Of a stretch of DNA of 64,000 nucleotides, positions 1-9,954 are shown in pieces (the first letter of the stretch is position 1; each line of letters opens with the position of its first letter). Location of the stretch: positions 1-64,000 of the forward strand of contig CAWJPL010000034.1 in assembly GCA_963844695.1 (NCBI GenBank), in the 5' to 3' direction. The translations under genes and the position numbers were made by a program. The notes below the pieces were generated by a model. The model had not been told where the DNA came from and did not search any database. It saw only the letters and a program-made list of their open reading frames with translations. This DNA comes from RYN-230 sp963844695 (GTDB lineage: Bacteria; Actinomycetota; Actinomycetes; Streptosporangiales; Streptosporangiaceae).

Positions 1-28
1 AGTTGGTGGCTGTGACGCTCAGCAGCCG

Positions 29-1246
29 TCAGTATCCGGGTAGTCCGTAGAGTTCGAGGGCCTGACCGTCGGGGACAACGGCAATCCGCCCATCGCCAAC
101 CGCGAGCCCGCTGGCCGAGCTGCCGGCCGCCCACAGGGTGGCCATGGTCTTGCCCGTTCCGGTGTTCAGAGCCAGCCCACTGTCGAGGTAGAGCACTCCG
201 CCGGCCGCCGCAGCCAACTGGGGGGCAGAGCCTAGCTGCGTGTTCCACTGCCGACTGCCCGAAGTGATGCCGTAACCGCACACGCCAGGGCCGCCGCAGG
301 TCGCAAACACGCGGGCGCCGGCCACGGCGAGCACGCTGGTGGCACCGGCCAGCGCGTACTGAGTCTTTCCGGTCAGGGGATTGAGGCTGACAACGGAGCC
401 GCTGGCATTGGTGGCGTAGATGTGACGGCCAGTGGCAGCGTCAGTGTCACCGCGCCACAACTGCCACGTCCCGCTGCGGCTCCAGATGACCGCGCCCGTG
501 CCGAGGTCGCGGGCGGTCAAGGGGGTGCCGCAGCCACCACCGGAAATCACCCGCTGGGCTACGACGAAGGCGACTGCGATTCCGTTCCCGCATTCGTCCG
601 TGTCGTTAGACCAGACCAGGGCCCCAGTGGTGAGCCGATGTACCGAGACGTCATTTCCCGCGTCCGGGGATGCCCCGGCTACCACTACGTACCCACCTGA
701 TACCCCCATGGTCCGTGCGGGAGCACGACCCGGATACGGCGCAGGGCTCTGTGACCAGACGAGTGCGCCCGTGGTGGCTTTGAATGCCTGGACGACTCCA
801 GTCGGAGCACTGGCAGAGCCGCAGTACTGCTGCCCGACAATCACCAGCCCGCGCGCCACGGACAGCGAGATGAGATCGAAAGAGAACGTCGGGTCTGGGG
901 TAATGTCCCACGCCGCCTTCCCCGTGCGTGGGTTGTATTTGATTACGTGGCCATAGGCCAGGGCGTACAAGGACCCGCCGGCCAGCACAGGCGCGGTATA
1001 GCCTTGGAAGTCGCAGCCGTTTGGATTTGGTTGCGGAGCGGTCATGCTCCGCAGGTGAACCACGTTGGCCACGGTGGTGCGGGTGAGGATCTTTTCATAA
1101 AGATTAGCCCGGCTCAGCGCGGCGTTGTAGTCGGTCTGGCCCCACGAGCTGCTGGGAGTTCCCGCCGAGGCCGGGGCGCTCATCCCAGTCAGCACAGTGA
1201 GCACGGCCGTCAGCACTGTGACGATCTTGGCCATTCTCCGCGCCAT
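29..1246 (-). CDS. Secreted PQQ-like beta-propeller repeat protein
   Basis: About 405 residues. The chosen ATG has GGAGG nine bases upstream and opens a classical signal peptide (MARRMAK, a hydrophobic run, then an ASA-type cleavage site near residue 28). The open frame extends 29 codons further upstream but that part has no signal character. The mature part holds at least six blade-like repeats of the type TGALVW or TGKAAW (V-A-x-x-TG-x-x-x-W), typical of PQQ-like/YVTN-type propellers that fold outside the cell. There is no catalytic signature, so it may be a binding or scaffold protein rather than a quinoprotein dehydrogenase. No operon partner is seen. The family call is firm and the role unknown. 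Confidence 0.8.
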   Translation of the reverse strand: MARRMAKIVTVLTAVLTVLTGMSAPASAGTPSSSWGQTDYNAALSRANLYEKILTRTTVANVVHLRSMTAPQPNPNGCDFQGYTAPVLAGGSLYALAYGHVIKYNPRTGKAAWDITPDPTFSFDLISLSVARGLVIVGQQYCGSASAPTGVVQAFKATTGALVWSQSPAPYPGRAPARTMGVSGGYVVVAGASPDAGNDVSVHRLTTGALVWSNDTDECGNGIAVAFVVAQRVISGGGCGTPLTARDLGTGAVIWSRSGTWQLWRGDTDAATGRHIYATNASGSVVSLNPLTGKTQYALAGATSVLAVAGARVFATCGGPGVCGYGITSGSRQWNTQLGSAPQLAAAAGGVLYLDSGLALNTGTGKTMATLWAAGSSASGLAVGDGRIAVVPDGQALELYGLPGY

Positions 1247-1502
1247 GTGCCTCGACCTCCGGCTGGAAACAGACGTATAAAGGACAGCGCCCCTGGCGCC
1301 AGCAATTCTGCTCTCCGCCCCAAACCGCCGCAAGGGACCAAAGGCCTACATCTGCCACAATCTCGCCTTCCAGGAAGGACTTGTACGAAGCCTGGCATCA
1401 AGCGCGACCCTTCCGGACTCACTAACGCGGGGCACACAATGATCAGGTCTAGAGTCTTGAGTCGTAGATTCCTGGTCAGCCGGTAGTCCTGCAGGTGAGG
1501 TG

Positions 1503-1898
1503 CTAGTCCAAGACGATCGCGTCTACCTCGAACTCCACCAGCCATCCTGGATCGATGAAGCGTGACACCTCGACGAAGGTGCAGGCCGGCCGCACCTGAG
1601 CGAATCGTTGTGCGTGGGCGCGGGCCGCCTCCCGCCATTGCCCGATGTCGGTGAGCATCACCCGGGTCCGGACCACGTCGGCCAGAGACGCGCCCGCTTC
1701 CCGCAGTGCCTGTTCGGCGATATCGAGGCAGCGGACCGATTGTGCGTAGACGTCACCGGGGGCTGCGGTGCCGCCGCCCTCGGCGATCGGCGCGGTGCCA
1801 GCGACGCAGACGTAGGGTCCCGAGCGCACGGCGCGGGACATGCCGATCTCTGGCTCCAGAGGCGAGCCCGAACTCACCAGCCGACGGGAGGAAGTCAT
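1503..1898 (-). CDS. Rid (YjgF/YER057c/UK114) family protein lacking the RidA arginine
   Basis: 131 residues, the usual length of the Rid family, which forms trimers with active sites between subunits. Recognisable blocks are VCVAGTAP near the N-terminus, the central ADVVRTRVMLTDI, and the C-terminal PACTFVEV followed by LVEFEVDAIV. In RidA proper the third block reads PARxxVEV, and that arginine binds the imine/enamine substrate in the deaminase reaction. Here it is Cys, so classical 2-aminoacrylate deaminase activity is doubtful and a Rid1-7 type subfamily is more likely. The start is the ATG at 1898; the upstream in-frame extension is low-complexity. Confidence 0.82.
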   Translation of the reverse strand: MTSSRRLVSSGSPLEPEIGMSRAVRSGPYVCVAGTAPIAEGGGTAAPGDVYAQSVRCLDIAEQALREAGASLADVVRTRVMLTDIGQWREAARAHAQRFAQVRPACTFVEVSRFIDPGWLVEFEVDAIVLD

Positions 1899-2044
1899 AA
1901 GTGCAGCATGCCAGTGCCAGTGAGCGTGGCATCGTGACTCTGGGCCGCCCGGCCCTGCGCAACCTGAGCGAACTGATCGGCGGGACGTCCGTGCAGTTCC
2001 GCCACCACGTCCCGGCACCGGCGACGCTGCCGCCGGCCCGGCGG

Positions 2045-2611
2045 CTAAGGCTGCGCCTTCTGTTCCAGGATGCGTTGCTTGGCGGCCGCAAAGGCAGAGC
2101 CGGAAAGTACCCCCTGGTCGTGCAGCTGTGCCAGCTTGCTCAGTTGCGATATCCACGACGTCTGGTCGTCCGCAGCCACAGGCGGGGACTGGGCAGCGGC
2201 GGCTGGCTGAACGGGAACCGCTGGCTGGGCGGGGGCGGCCGCACCGGGGCTGGCTGGAGTCACCAGCTGCTGGCCTGCGGGGCTCACCCCGAGCTGACGC
2301 CAGAACCGCTCGACCTGCGCCGTGTACCGGGCCTGGGTAAGCCGCCCGGCGCGGAAAGAGGCAGTCGCGTCGGACATCGAGCGTATGTGACGCAGTTGTG
2401 CGTGGCTGATCTGAAGGCCCCGGCTGCAGATCGGGCAGACCAGGTAGTCGTCCGTCCCGTAGGGCACTACGGGGACGAAGTACAGGCGCACCGACTTCTT
2501 CGAACGGACGTGGTGGAGGAACACCTGGTTATGACAGTTCGGGCACACACACGGCGCGATCTCGCCCTGATCCTCCGGATGGCCTGGCCCGACGCCGAAA
2601 ATCACCACCAT
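2045..2611 (-). CDS. Zinc-ribbon protein with C-terminal SHOCT-like domain
   Basis: 188 residues. The N-terminus carries two Cys pairs, CPNC (about residues 23-26) and CPIC (about residues 59-62), forming a zinc ribbon with the conserved hydrophobic LYFVPVVPYG between them. A Pro/Ala/Gln-rich linker (about residues 118-148) leads to a C-terminal helix pair WISQLSKLAQLHDQGVLSG, typical of SHOCT (short C-terminal) domains. No membrane segment or catalytic motif is seen. This architecture is common in actinobacterial hypothetical proteins, and a nucleic-acid or protein-binding role is only inferred. Confidence 0.72.
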   Translation of the reverse strand: MVVIFGVGPGHPEDQGEIAPCVCPNCHNQVFLHHVRSKKSVRLYFVPVVPYGTDDYLVCPICSRGLQISHAQLRHIRSMSDATASFRAGRLTQARYTAQVERFWRQLGVSPAGQQLVTPASPGAAAPAQPAVPVQPAAAAQSPPVAADDQTSWISQLSKLAQLHDQGVLSGSAFAAAKQRILEQKAQP

Positions 2612-2732
2612 GTGGTAATTAAAGCCGGGTCACCCGCTTAGCGGCTCATCCCTGGCAGGTGATACCGGGCGACGTGCTACATCGCTTCGGGGGCCGCACT
2701 GGTGGTTCAGGTTGGCCTGGCGCAAGCCGCGT

Positions 2733-3167
2733 TTAGCGGGCACCGGTGATGTAGTCGGTCAAGGCGGTTCGCTCAGTTTCGAGTTCGCCGATGCGGATCT
2801 TCACTACGTCACCGATGCTGACGATCCCCTGCAGCCCGTCATCAGCCACGACCGGCACATGCCGCACCCGGCGCTCGGTCATCATGCGCATGACCTCCTC
2901 GATCGGGACCTGCGGCGTGACCGTATGCACCTCGGCTGTGTAGATGGCCGTGACCGGCTCAGACATCACTGCGGCGCCCCGCCGGGCCAGCGCCCGGACG
3001 ATGTCACGTTCGCTGGCGATTCCGTCGATCGCGGCGCCGTCGTGCGAGACGACGACCGCACCGATCCGGTGCTCGGCCAGGACCGCCAGGAGCTGCCGCA
3101 CTGTGGTGTCCGGGGTGACGGTGACGACCTGGGTGCCCTTGACGCGAAGTACGTCGCTGATGCGCAT
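2733..3167 (-). CDS. Tandem CBS-domain protein
   Basis: 144 residues made almost entirely of two CBS motifs (about residues 8-60 and 72-128). Each has the usual pattern of a TV.P..TV opening and a G(I/V)xSxxD(I/V)V close (GIASERDIV and GIVSIGDVV). Stand-alone CBS pairs form Bateman modules that bind adenosine nucleotides and act as energy sensors. GGGAGG lies just upstream of the ATG. There are no fused effector domains and no obvious operon partner. Confidence 0.88.
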   Translation of the reverse strand: MRISDVLRVKGTQVVTVTPDTTVRQLLAVLAEHRIGAVVVSHDGAAIDGIASERDIVRALARRGAAVMSEPVTAIYTAEVHTVTPQVPIEEVMRMMTERRVRHVPVVADDGLQGIVSIGDVVKIRIGELETERTALTDYITGAR

Positions 3168-3466
3168 CGGCCCTCCCAGACGTTCATACGCGGCTGATCG
3201 CGCGCCATACCACTATCCCCGGGCTCGACGCCTTCAATCAACGGTTGCCGGTATTCGCGATCCTGCGCGCATCCGGTCGGAGGCGTGGGTGACGCGCGGT
3301 CAGGCCGGGTCTGATGGGCAGCCGGCAGACCCGGGGTGGTCCCGGCTGGGAGCGGCTAGAACCGGCTACGGGACTCGCACGCACAAACGAACTGGATCTT
3401 GGGCGTTCTGCGGGTACCGAAATTTTGGGCGCACCGCATAACCTGATCCCGGGAGGGCGAGGCGAC

Positions 3467-3718
3467 ATGACCATGAGCATCGGATCGGCGGCGCCTGACC
3501 CCATATCGGGGGGCACCCGGCAAGAACCGCGCGAAGTGAGACGGCGGCAGCGGGTGATGATGCTCGTCATGCTGGCTGCGGCGGGCCGTGTGGCGGTGGA
3601 TAGGCGTACTGTGGCGGGCGTGATCACGGTAGCGATCGGGGTGGCCGCGGCGAAAGGCCTGGCCAGCGACCGCGGTACCCCCGCCCTGGACTGGTACCGG
3701 GCGCGAGGGCGACAATAG
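3467..3718 (+). CDS. Small conserved-type membrane protein, function unknown
   Basis: 83 residues, starting at an ATG with GGGAGG ten bases upstream; the frame is open further 5' but without a better ribosome site. The charged stretch EPREVRRRQR is followed by two short hydrophobic helices (VMMLVMLAAAGRVAV and VAGVITVAIGVAAAKGLA) joined by a basic turn, giving a small helical hairpin that could sit in the membrane. The coding frame has high third-position GC. I do not recognise a named family. Confidence 0.45.
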   Translation: MTMSIGSAAPDPISGGTRQEPREVRRRQRVMMLVMLAAAGRVAVDRRTVAGVITVAIGVAAAKGLASDRGTPALDWYRARGRQ

Positions 3719-4083
3719 CCGGAGCTAGGCATGTTCGGGGCTAATGCCCAAATCGATCTCGGCGTTCCCCGGAATCCCGGGTGGCGCGGTGCTGTCCGCC
3801 GCCGCGCAGGTGCCGGTGGCACCGCGACCTTCCGCAAGGACACCGCCGAAGGTGGACGTGGCGTGGCTGGTCCAGCCCGAGGGTGATGGATCGCACGGGT
3901 TCTGATCTGGTCCGATTCCCGTTTCATACCAATCGTAGGATGCGCGAGGGCGCACGGCTGTCGTTCTGTAGGTAGTGCGAGCGAGATCCCCGCTGCAGCC
4001 GGACACGGTGGCCGGCGTTACTGGCGGGTCATCTCAGACGGCGAGCAACCATCAGGTCGGTAGCTGGGGGCGGCGAGGTTCCA
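3719..4083. other. Intergenic stretch with one possible 53-codon ORF
   Basis: No established gene. An ORF of 53 codons on the plus strand (3744-3905, starting MPKSISAFPG) has a weak GGGG-containing leader. A longer minus-strand frame (3725-4006) also lacks any family resemblance. I would not annotate either as a protein without expression data. The 3' part holds the promoter region of the following LAL regulator, with a GGCGAGG ribosome site just before 4084. Confidence 0.3.
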
Positions 4084-6791
4084 ATGGTGACCCATATGGC
4101 CAGACAAGTGGCGACCGGCGCCGGGCGGGCAGCCGTCGCCGATCCGATCCTGGCGTCCAAGATCACAGTGCCCGATGTGCCGGACTTCGCCGTGCAGCGC
4201 CCGCGGATCTCCGAGTTGCTCGCCGAGGGCACACGGTGGAACCCGCTGACCGTTGTCACCGGGCCCCCCGGGACTGGCAAGACGATGGCTCTGACGTTGT
4301 GGGCGGCAGCAGAGGACAGGCCTGTGGCCTGGGTCGCTCTGGACCGCTACGACAACCGCCCGGAGTCCTTCTGGTCCTACGTGGTCGCGGCCCTGCGACG
4401 TTCCGGCGCTGTCATTCCGGACGCGCTGTCGGCTGGCACTCCGGAGCAGCCAGCCGATCACGTGTTCTTGCTCTGGCTTGTGTCAGCCCTAGCTGGCCAG
4501 GACCCACCGGTGGTCCTGGTCCTTGACGACTTCCACGTGCTCACCGATCCGGGGGTACTGAAAGGACTCGACTTCGTACTGCGGAACGTGGGACCCGGCC
4601 TGCGCGTGGTGGTCTCCTCACGAATGGATCCGCCACTGCGACTGCACCGTTACCGGCTGGCAGGCGAGCTGGCCGAGGTCCGGGCCAGCGACCTCGCCTT
4701 CAACGTCGCCGAAGCCGGCCTGCTCGATGGCCCAGCACCGCAGCACGATTTCGAGCGACTCACTCGAGTGCCTCACGCGGCGGACTGAAGGCTGGGCGGC
4801 CGGGATTCGCCTGGCGGCGATCTCCATGGACACCCACCCCGACCCTGACCAGTTCGTCAAGGAGCTGATCACTGAGGATAGTGCCCTGACTGGCTACCTG
4901 GTGGAGGAGGTTCTGAACAGCCAGCCGCCTGAGATCCAGGAAGTCTTGCTGAGCACGAGCATCCTGGAGCAGGTCAGCCCCGAGACCGCCAGCGAACTGG
5001 TCGGCAGCCAGCGAGCAGCGGGATTCTTGCCCGCTCTGGCGCGCGCGAACACCTTTGTGCAGCCCATCGGGGATGGGTGGTACCGCTACCACCCATTGTT
5101 TGCCGAGGTACTGCGGCTCAAGCTGAGGCTCAAGTACCCGGAACGAATCCACGATCTGCATCGCAGGGCTGCCCGCCTGTGCGAGCGGAACGGCTCGCTC
5201 GCCTACGCGGTACGGCACGCCGCCAAGGCGGGCGACTGGCAGCTGGCCGCCAGGATGGCCGTCGACGGCCTGGCGATCACCGAGATCATGGAGCCGCAGC
5301 GTGGCCAGTCCCTGGCCGGTGAGTTCTTGAGCATGCCGCACAGCGAAGTCTGGGACGAGCCCCAGCCGTACCTGGTCTCCGCTGCGGTGTCGCTGGCTAG
5401 TGGCGACCATGAATCGTGTGCCGCCGCACTGACTAGCGCGGAATCCATCCTCGCGAGCCTTCCCGCCGAACAGGAGATCCTAGGCCGGCTGGCCGCCGCG
5501 ACGCTCCGGCTGGCCGTCTCCCGGCAGACTGGCGATCTCCCCGCGGCCGTGGCGGCCGCGGGCCGCGTGGGGGTACTGGTCAGCGTCATGCCGGGCAAGA
5601 CGCTCGCCCGGCGTCCGGGGACCAACGCCTACCGCCTAGTCGCCCGCGGGGTCGTTGAGCTGTGGTCGGGTCATCTTGACGAGGCGGTCTGTGTCCTTGA
5701 TTCGGGGGTGGCGGCCGCGTCGGCGCCGGGTGCGGCGCGCGAACGAGCCGAATGCCTCGGTTATCTTGCGCTGGCGGAGGGTTTGCGTGGCGGGCTTGGC
5801 CGCGCTGCCGAGCTGGCCGCCCAGGCGGCAGTGCCCGTCACGGCCGGCGAGCCGCATCCGCCGGTTAGACCGTCGAACCCGGTGGCTACCGTGGCAATGG
5901 CCTTGGTCCACCTGGAGCGCAATGAGATGCGCGAGACTCGTAGTCTGCTCAAGCAAGCGGACGCCGCCCTTGGGCGTAAGCCCAGACAAGCTGATCGGGA
6001 CAGTGGCGTGGCTGGTAGCCGCGCAGGTCGGCCTCGCGGAGGGACGCGCAGACCTCACCGCGCAGTGCGTGGCCAAGGCACGGTCCGGCTGGCGTATCCC
6101 GGATTGGCTGGAACAAAAGCTGACCCAGGTCGAGTCGCAGGCGTGCCTGGCCGCTGGGCACGTCCAGGCCGCGCTAGCCATAGCCGAGCGCATTGACCGC
6201 GATAGCTCGCTGGAGGCGGCCATCATGCACGCACGTGCCTGGGCGGCCGCGGGAGATACCAGCAAGGCGAGACACGCGCTGTCCACCGCGCTGGCCGCCA
6301 ACCATGGGCCGGCCGAGCAAGTAAAGCTGCAAGCGTGGCTGGTTGACGCCCAGCTCAGCTACAAGAGCGGTGACCGTGCGCGAGGTCACCGCTCACTTAC
6401 GTCTGCGCTGCGCCTGGCCGAGCGTGAGCAGCGCAGGCTGCCGTTCGTCCTGGAGCGCGGATGGATCAAGCAGGCTCTGGAACGTGACCCTGGACTGGCC
6501 CGCAGCTACCAGCGCCTGCTGGCTCCGACGCTGCGCCGCGGTCAGCTTCCGGCTTCCCTGAACGCCCCCGCCCCAGATCAGCCCGCGATCGTGGCGGTCG
6601 AGCCTCTCACCGAGCGCGAACGGGAAGTCCTGCGGCACGTCTCAGACATGCTCAATACCGCTGAGGTGGCCAGTGAGATGTACATCTCGATCAACACCGT
6701 CAAGTCGCACCTCAAAAGCATCTTCCGCAAGCTGGCTGCGACTCACCGGGGTGAGGCGGTGCGCCGGGCTCAGCAGCTTGAGCTGATCTGA
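4084..6791 (+). pseudogene. LuxR-family LAL (MalT-like) regulator, two frameshifts
   Basis: A MalT-type ATP-binding LuxR regulator of about 900 residues spread over three frames. Part one has the P-loop GPPGTGKT (about residues 60-67) and Walker B VLVLDD (about 143-149). Part two resumes at 4727 with the TRRTEGWAAGIRLAAISM block and the winged-helix YRYHPLFAEVLR. Part three ends in an HTH (LTEREREVLRHV through INTVKSHLKSIFRKL). The first shift is one extra base near 4726; the second lies near 5975 in TTGGGCG. Sequence on both sides of each break is well conserved, so sequencing error or very recent decay fits. It is convergent with the LAL gene that follows. Confidence 0.8.
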
Positions 6792-6817
6792 TGTCACCAA
6801 TCCCTGCCCGGGGAGCC

Positions 6818-9091
6818 TTAGGCAGGATCCAGGCCGAGTTCGTGCACGCGGGCCACCGCCTCGCTGCGTGACGAGACCCCGAGCTTCCGGTACACGGAAT
6901 ACGCCTGCGTCCTGACCGTGTGGGACGAAACAAACAGTCGCTCGCCCATCTCCCGGAACGAGAGATGTGTGGACAGGAGGGGCAGCAGCCGCATTTCGGC
7001 CGCAGTCAGAGACGACGCACCGACCGCCCCAGCCTTGATCGTGGCGAGCCTGGACTCTAGCTGGGCGGCTAGCTGAGGGAGGTTACCGAGATCTGGCCTC
7101 TGCTGGAGGATGTCGTGGACTTGCATGAGAGCCGCTGCGGCGCCGCCGGGGTCGGCGAGAGCGATGTAGGAGTGGGCCATCTCGACCAGGGCCTGGACCG
7201 AGACAACGGGCAGGGCGTAGGTGAGCAGAGGCCTCAGCCGAGAAGCGCGCCCAAGGTAGAACCGCGCCTGTGAGATGTCTCCCTCATGCAATGCTGCCCG
7301 GGTCGCCCAGGAGTAGACGAGTGCGCTTGTCCAGTAGTCCTCGAAATGCCCGGCCTCTACGATGGCGACGGCGCGCCGCGCGAGCGTCGTCACCTGAGGC
7401 CAGTTACCGCGTTCAGCGGCCACATTGCACCGCTCGGCCAGGATGAGAGCGGCCAAGGGCAGTGCGCCCGCGCTGGTCGCGACGTCGTATGCGCGCGTGA
7501 GGATGGGGTCAGTCCGGGCCGGGTCGTCCTCCAGCAGGTAGGAAATCCCCTCTGTGTACAGCATCGTCGCCCGGTACGGGCTGGCCGGACTCAGCCCATC
7601 CCAGGCCACCTGCGCGTTCCGTCGCATCTCACCGACGCCGTCACGGCACAAGATCGCACGTAGGTATGCGAGCGTGCCTTCCATCGTGCTGCCGTCCGGA
7701 AGAATTCCGGTCGGAGACGCGCGTTCCGCGGCGGCGGCCCAGCGCTCTGCTTCGCCCGGCTGGCCGAGGAGCCCGCAGATCAGCGAGCCGTGCACAGCGA
7801 TCGCGCCGTAGTGTTCGGCTGAAGTTATGTCCTTGAGCCACTCCATCCAGCGCAGCACAGTCTCGACGCGCCCACTAGCCCAGACAGGCTGCGCCAGGTC
7901 CAGAAGAAGACGGGCCACCCGGTCGTAGTCTCCTGCCGCCCGGGCATGATCGATCGCCGTCTCGGGCATCCCATTCGCCTCGAACCAGGCCGCTGCCCGG
8001 AAGTGAAGGTCCTGGACCAGATCGGGCTCACGCCGCTGGAGTTCCGACTGCAGCAGATCTCGGAGCAGGTGGTGATAGCGGTACCATTCACGGCGGTGGT
8101 CAAGCGGGACCACCAGCAGATTCCCGCCTTCCATCTGTTCAAGGACGCGGCCGGATTCCTTCTGAACCAGAATCGCATCGCACAGCGGTCCGCACATCCT
8201 GTCTAGCACCGAAGTCCGGATAAGGAACAGCGCTTCTGAGTCTGAGACCCGGTCGAGGAGTTCAGAGCGAAGGTAGTCGCCCATGAATACGTCGTCGCCG
8301 GTGAAAGTAAAGTCGATTTTCCTGTGCTGGCCGCCCGACTTCATGGCCAGCGCGGAGATATACAGCCCCGTCGGCCATCCCTCGGTCCGTCGCAGGAGAT
8401 CGTGGATACGTACCTCGCTGACCTCAGCGCCTGCGCTCTTCAGCAATGAGAGAGCCTCTAGCGGTCCCATCGCGAGATCCTCGGCGGTGATTTCAAAGAT
8501 CCCGCCTTGAGCACGAAGGCGCGCCGACGGAATGGGCACCTTGGCGCGCGAGGCCAGTGCGAATTGCCATCCGGGCGGGAGGCGCAAGCCGAACTCGGCG
8601 ATCGTGTCCAGGCACTCTTTGTTCGTCACTGCCTCTGTATGGTCCAGTACCACGGTGACAGGCCGCTGCATCGAGGCGATGCCGGCCACGAACCGCGGCA
8701 CCGCAGTGATGCCGGCACCTGACGAGGCCAGCATCGGGAATATCGTCGGGTCCACGGGCTCGATCCGGTCCAGTGCGACCGCAAGAGCGCTCAGCAGCAC
8801 GACGGGGTCGTTGTCTCCGTCGTCGCACGAGACCCACGCCACGCGCGGTCCGATTCGTTCAGCCCACTGCGCCAAAAGCGTTGTCTTACCGTAGCCGGGT
8901 GGTGCGATCACCGTAATGACGGGCGCCTGGGCAGCGATCAGCCTATCGACCAGAGTTGCCCGGACGACCATTCCCGGACGGCCTCGGGGGGGTTCGAGTT
9001 TCGACTCGGATAGCTCGAAGCCGGGCCTCGGAGCGGTCGCATGACCTGTGCCAGATATCACAGACGGCGCACCAGTGACCTCTAGGCCCAT
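6818..9091 (-). CDS. LuxR-family LAL (MalT-like) transcriptional regulator
   Basis: 757 residues from the ATG at 9091; a TTG at 9127 in the same frame is an alternative start. The order is N-terminal ATPase with Walker A APPGYGKTT (about residues 63-71) and Walker B VTVVLDH, the conserved RRTEGWPTGLYISAL block, a winged helix with WYRYHHLLRDLLQSEL, a TPR-like helical repeat region of about 350 residues, and a C-terminal LuxR HTH (LTAAEMRLLPLLSTHLSF to TVRTQAYSVYRKLGV). LAL proteins bind ATP and a small-molecule inducer, often controlling secondary metabolism or carbon use. The target is unknown. It converges on another LAL gene with 26 bp between stop codons. Confidence 0.88.
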   Translation of the reverse strand: MGLEVTGAPSVISGTGHATAPRPGFELSESKLEPPRGRPGMVVRATLVDRLIAAQAPVITVIAPPGYGKTTLLAQWAERIGPRVAWVSCDDGDNDPVVLLSALAVALDRIEPVDPTIFPMLASSGAGITAVPRFVAGIASMQRPVTVVLDHTEAVTNKECLDTIAEFGLRLPPGWQFALASRAKVPIPSARLRAQGGIFEITAEDLAMGPLEALSLLKSAGAEVSEVRIHDLLRRTEGWPTGLYISALAMKSGGQHRKIDFTFTGDDVFMGDYLRSELLDRVSDSEALFLIRTSVLDRMCGPLCDAILVQKESGRVLEQMEGGNLLVVPLDHRREWYRYHHLLRDLLQSELQRREPDLVQDLHFRAAAWFEANGMPETAIDHARAAGDYDRVARLLLDLAQPVWASGRVETVLRWMEWLKDITSAEHYGAIAVHGSLICGLLGQPGEAERWAAAAERASPTGILPDGSTMEGTLAYLRAILCRDGVGEMRRNAQVAWDGLSPASPYRATMLYTEGISYLLEDDPARTDPILTRAYDVATSAGALPLAALILAERCNVAAERGNWPQVTTLARRAVAIVEAGHFEDYWTSALVYSWATRAALHEGDISQARFYLGRASRLRPLLTYALPVVSVQALVEMAHSYIALADPGGAAAALMQVHDILQQRPDLGNLPQLAAQLESRLATIKAGAVGASSLTAAEMRLLPLLSTHLSFREMGERLFVSSHTVRTQAYSVYRKLGVSSRSEAVARVHELGLDPA

Positions 9092-9459
9092 TCCCCAGAA
9101 GGTACTCTCCGATCGATACCGTAGCAATCAGGCGCCGCCTCCTCGCCGGGCTGGAGGCGTTCGGCGCACTGTCGCAGGCATACGAGTTCTCCCGCAACGA
9201 GGCCTACTGACGAACAACCGGGTAACGGCTGGTGAAGCATTGTCACCTGGCGGCCACGTTGCGGGGCTGGTTCGCCCGCGCGGATTTGGGCCAGAAAGCA
9301 GGGGAGCGAACGGCTCTATGCCTCCCAGCCGCCGCCGGCACCCCACGACGGAAGTTGCCGCGGCGCAGCACCCGCAGCCTGCGCGCGTCCAGGTCGACGT
9401 CAGCACACCGCGCCAGGCCCGCAGCGGGGAGCGGTCCCGGAGCCAGATGAGTGATTTCA

Positions 9460-9487
9460 TGTCGAGAAGCCCTGACCGGCTCCGCTC
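9460..9487 (+). promoter_or_regulatory. Candidate ECF42-type promoter upstream of the DGPF gene
   Basis: TGTCGA at 9460-9465, then 17 bases, then CGCTC at 9483-9487, about 50 bases before the ATG at 9538. ECF42 sigma factors are known to use a TGTCGA -35 and a CGAC/CGTC-like -10 in front of DGPF genes. The -35 is exact and the -10 imperfect. The rest of the 446-bp gap from 9092 to 9537 shows nothing else I can name. Confidence 0.5.
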
Positions 9488-9537
9488 ACCAGGTGAAGGG
9501 CCACGACAGGCGCGGCCCACGACACCAGGAGACCATC

Positions 9538-9948
9538 ATGCCGAAGTACCTGCTCCTCAAGCACTACCGCGGCGGGCCGGAGCCGCACCATCCCTTTCCC
9601 CCGATGGACCAGTGGGCCCCCGAGGACGTGGAGGCGCACATGGCCTTCCTCAAGCACGTCAGCGAGCTGCTCGAGAAGAACGGCGAGTACGTCGGCGCGC
9701 AGGCGCTCACGCCGGCCCGCACCTGGGTGCGCTACGGCGGCCCGGACGCCGCACCGGTCACCACCGACGGCCCACTGCCCGAGACCAGCGACCTCGTGGC
9801 GGGCTGGTACATGATCGACGTTGAGTCCTACGAGCGCGCGGTCGAGCTCGCGGCCTACGTCTCCTCCGAGCCCGGCCCGGGCGGCGGGCCGCTGTACGAG
9901 TGGATCGACGTCCGGGAGGTCATGTCCGAGGGGCCTTCGGGCGACTGA
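9538..9948 (+). CDS. YCII/DGPF-domain protein, ECF42 partner
   Basis: 136 residues, start ATG with AGGAG seven bases upstream. It opens with MPKYLLLKHY and carries the signature ...TTDGPLPETSDLVAGWYMIDVESYERAVELA and the C-terminal EWIDVREV, typical of the YCII-related DGPF domain, a ferredoxin-like dimeric alpha-beta fold. Proteins of this family are encoded next to ECF42 sigma factors and are their main targets. Here the sigma gene follows after only six bases, so the two are almost certainly cotranscribed. The biochemical activity is unknown. Confidence 0.88.
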   Translation: MPKYLLLKHYRGGPEPHHPFPPMDQWAPEDVEAHMAFLKHVSELLEKNGEYVGAQALTPARTWVRYGGPDAAPVTTDGPLPETSDLVAGWYMIDVESYERAVELAAYVSSEPGPGGGPLYEWIDVREVMSEGPSGD

Positions 9949-9954
9949 CCAGGC

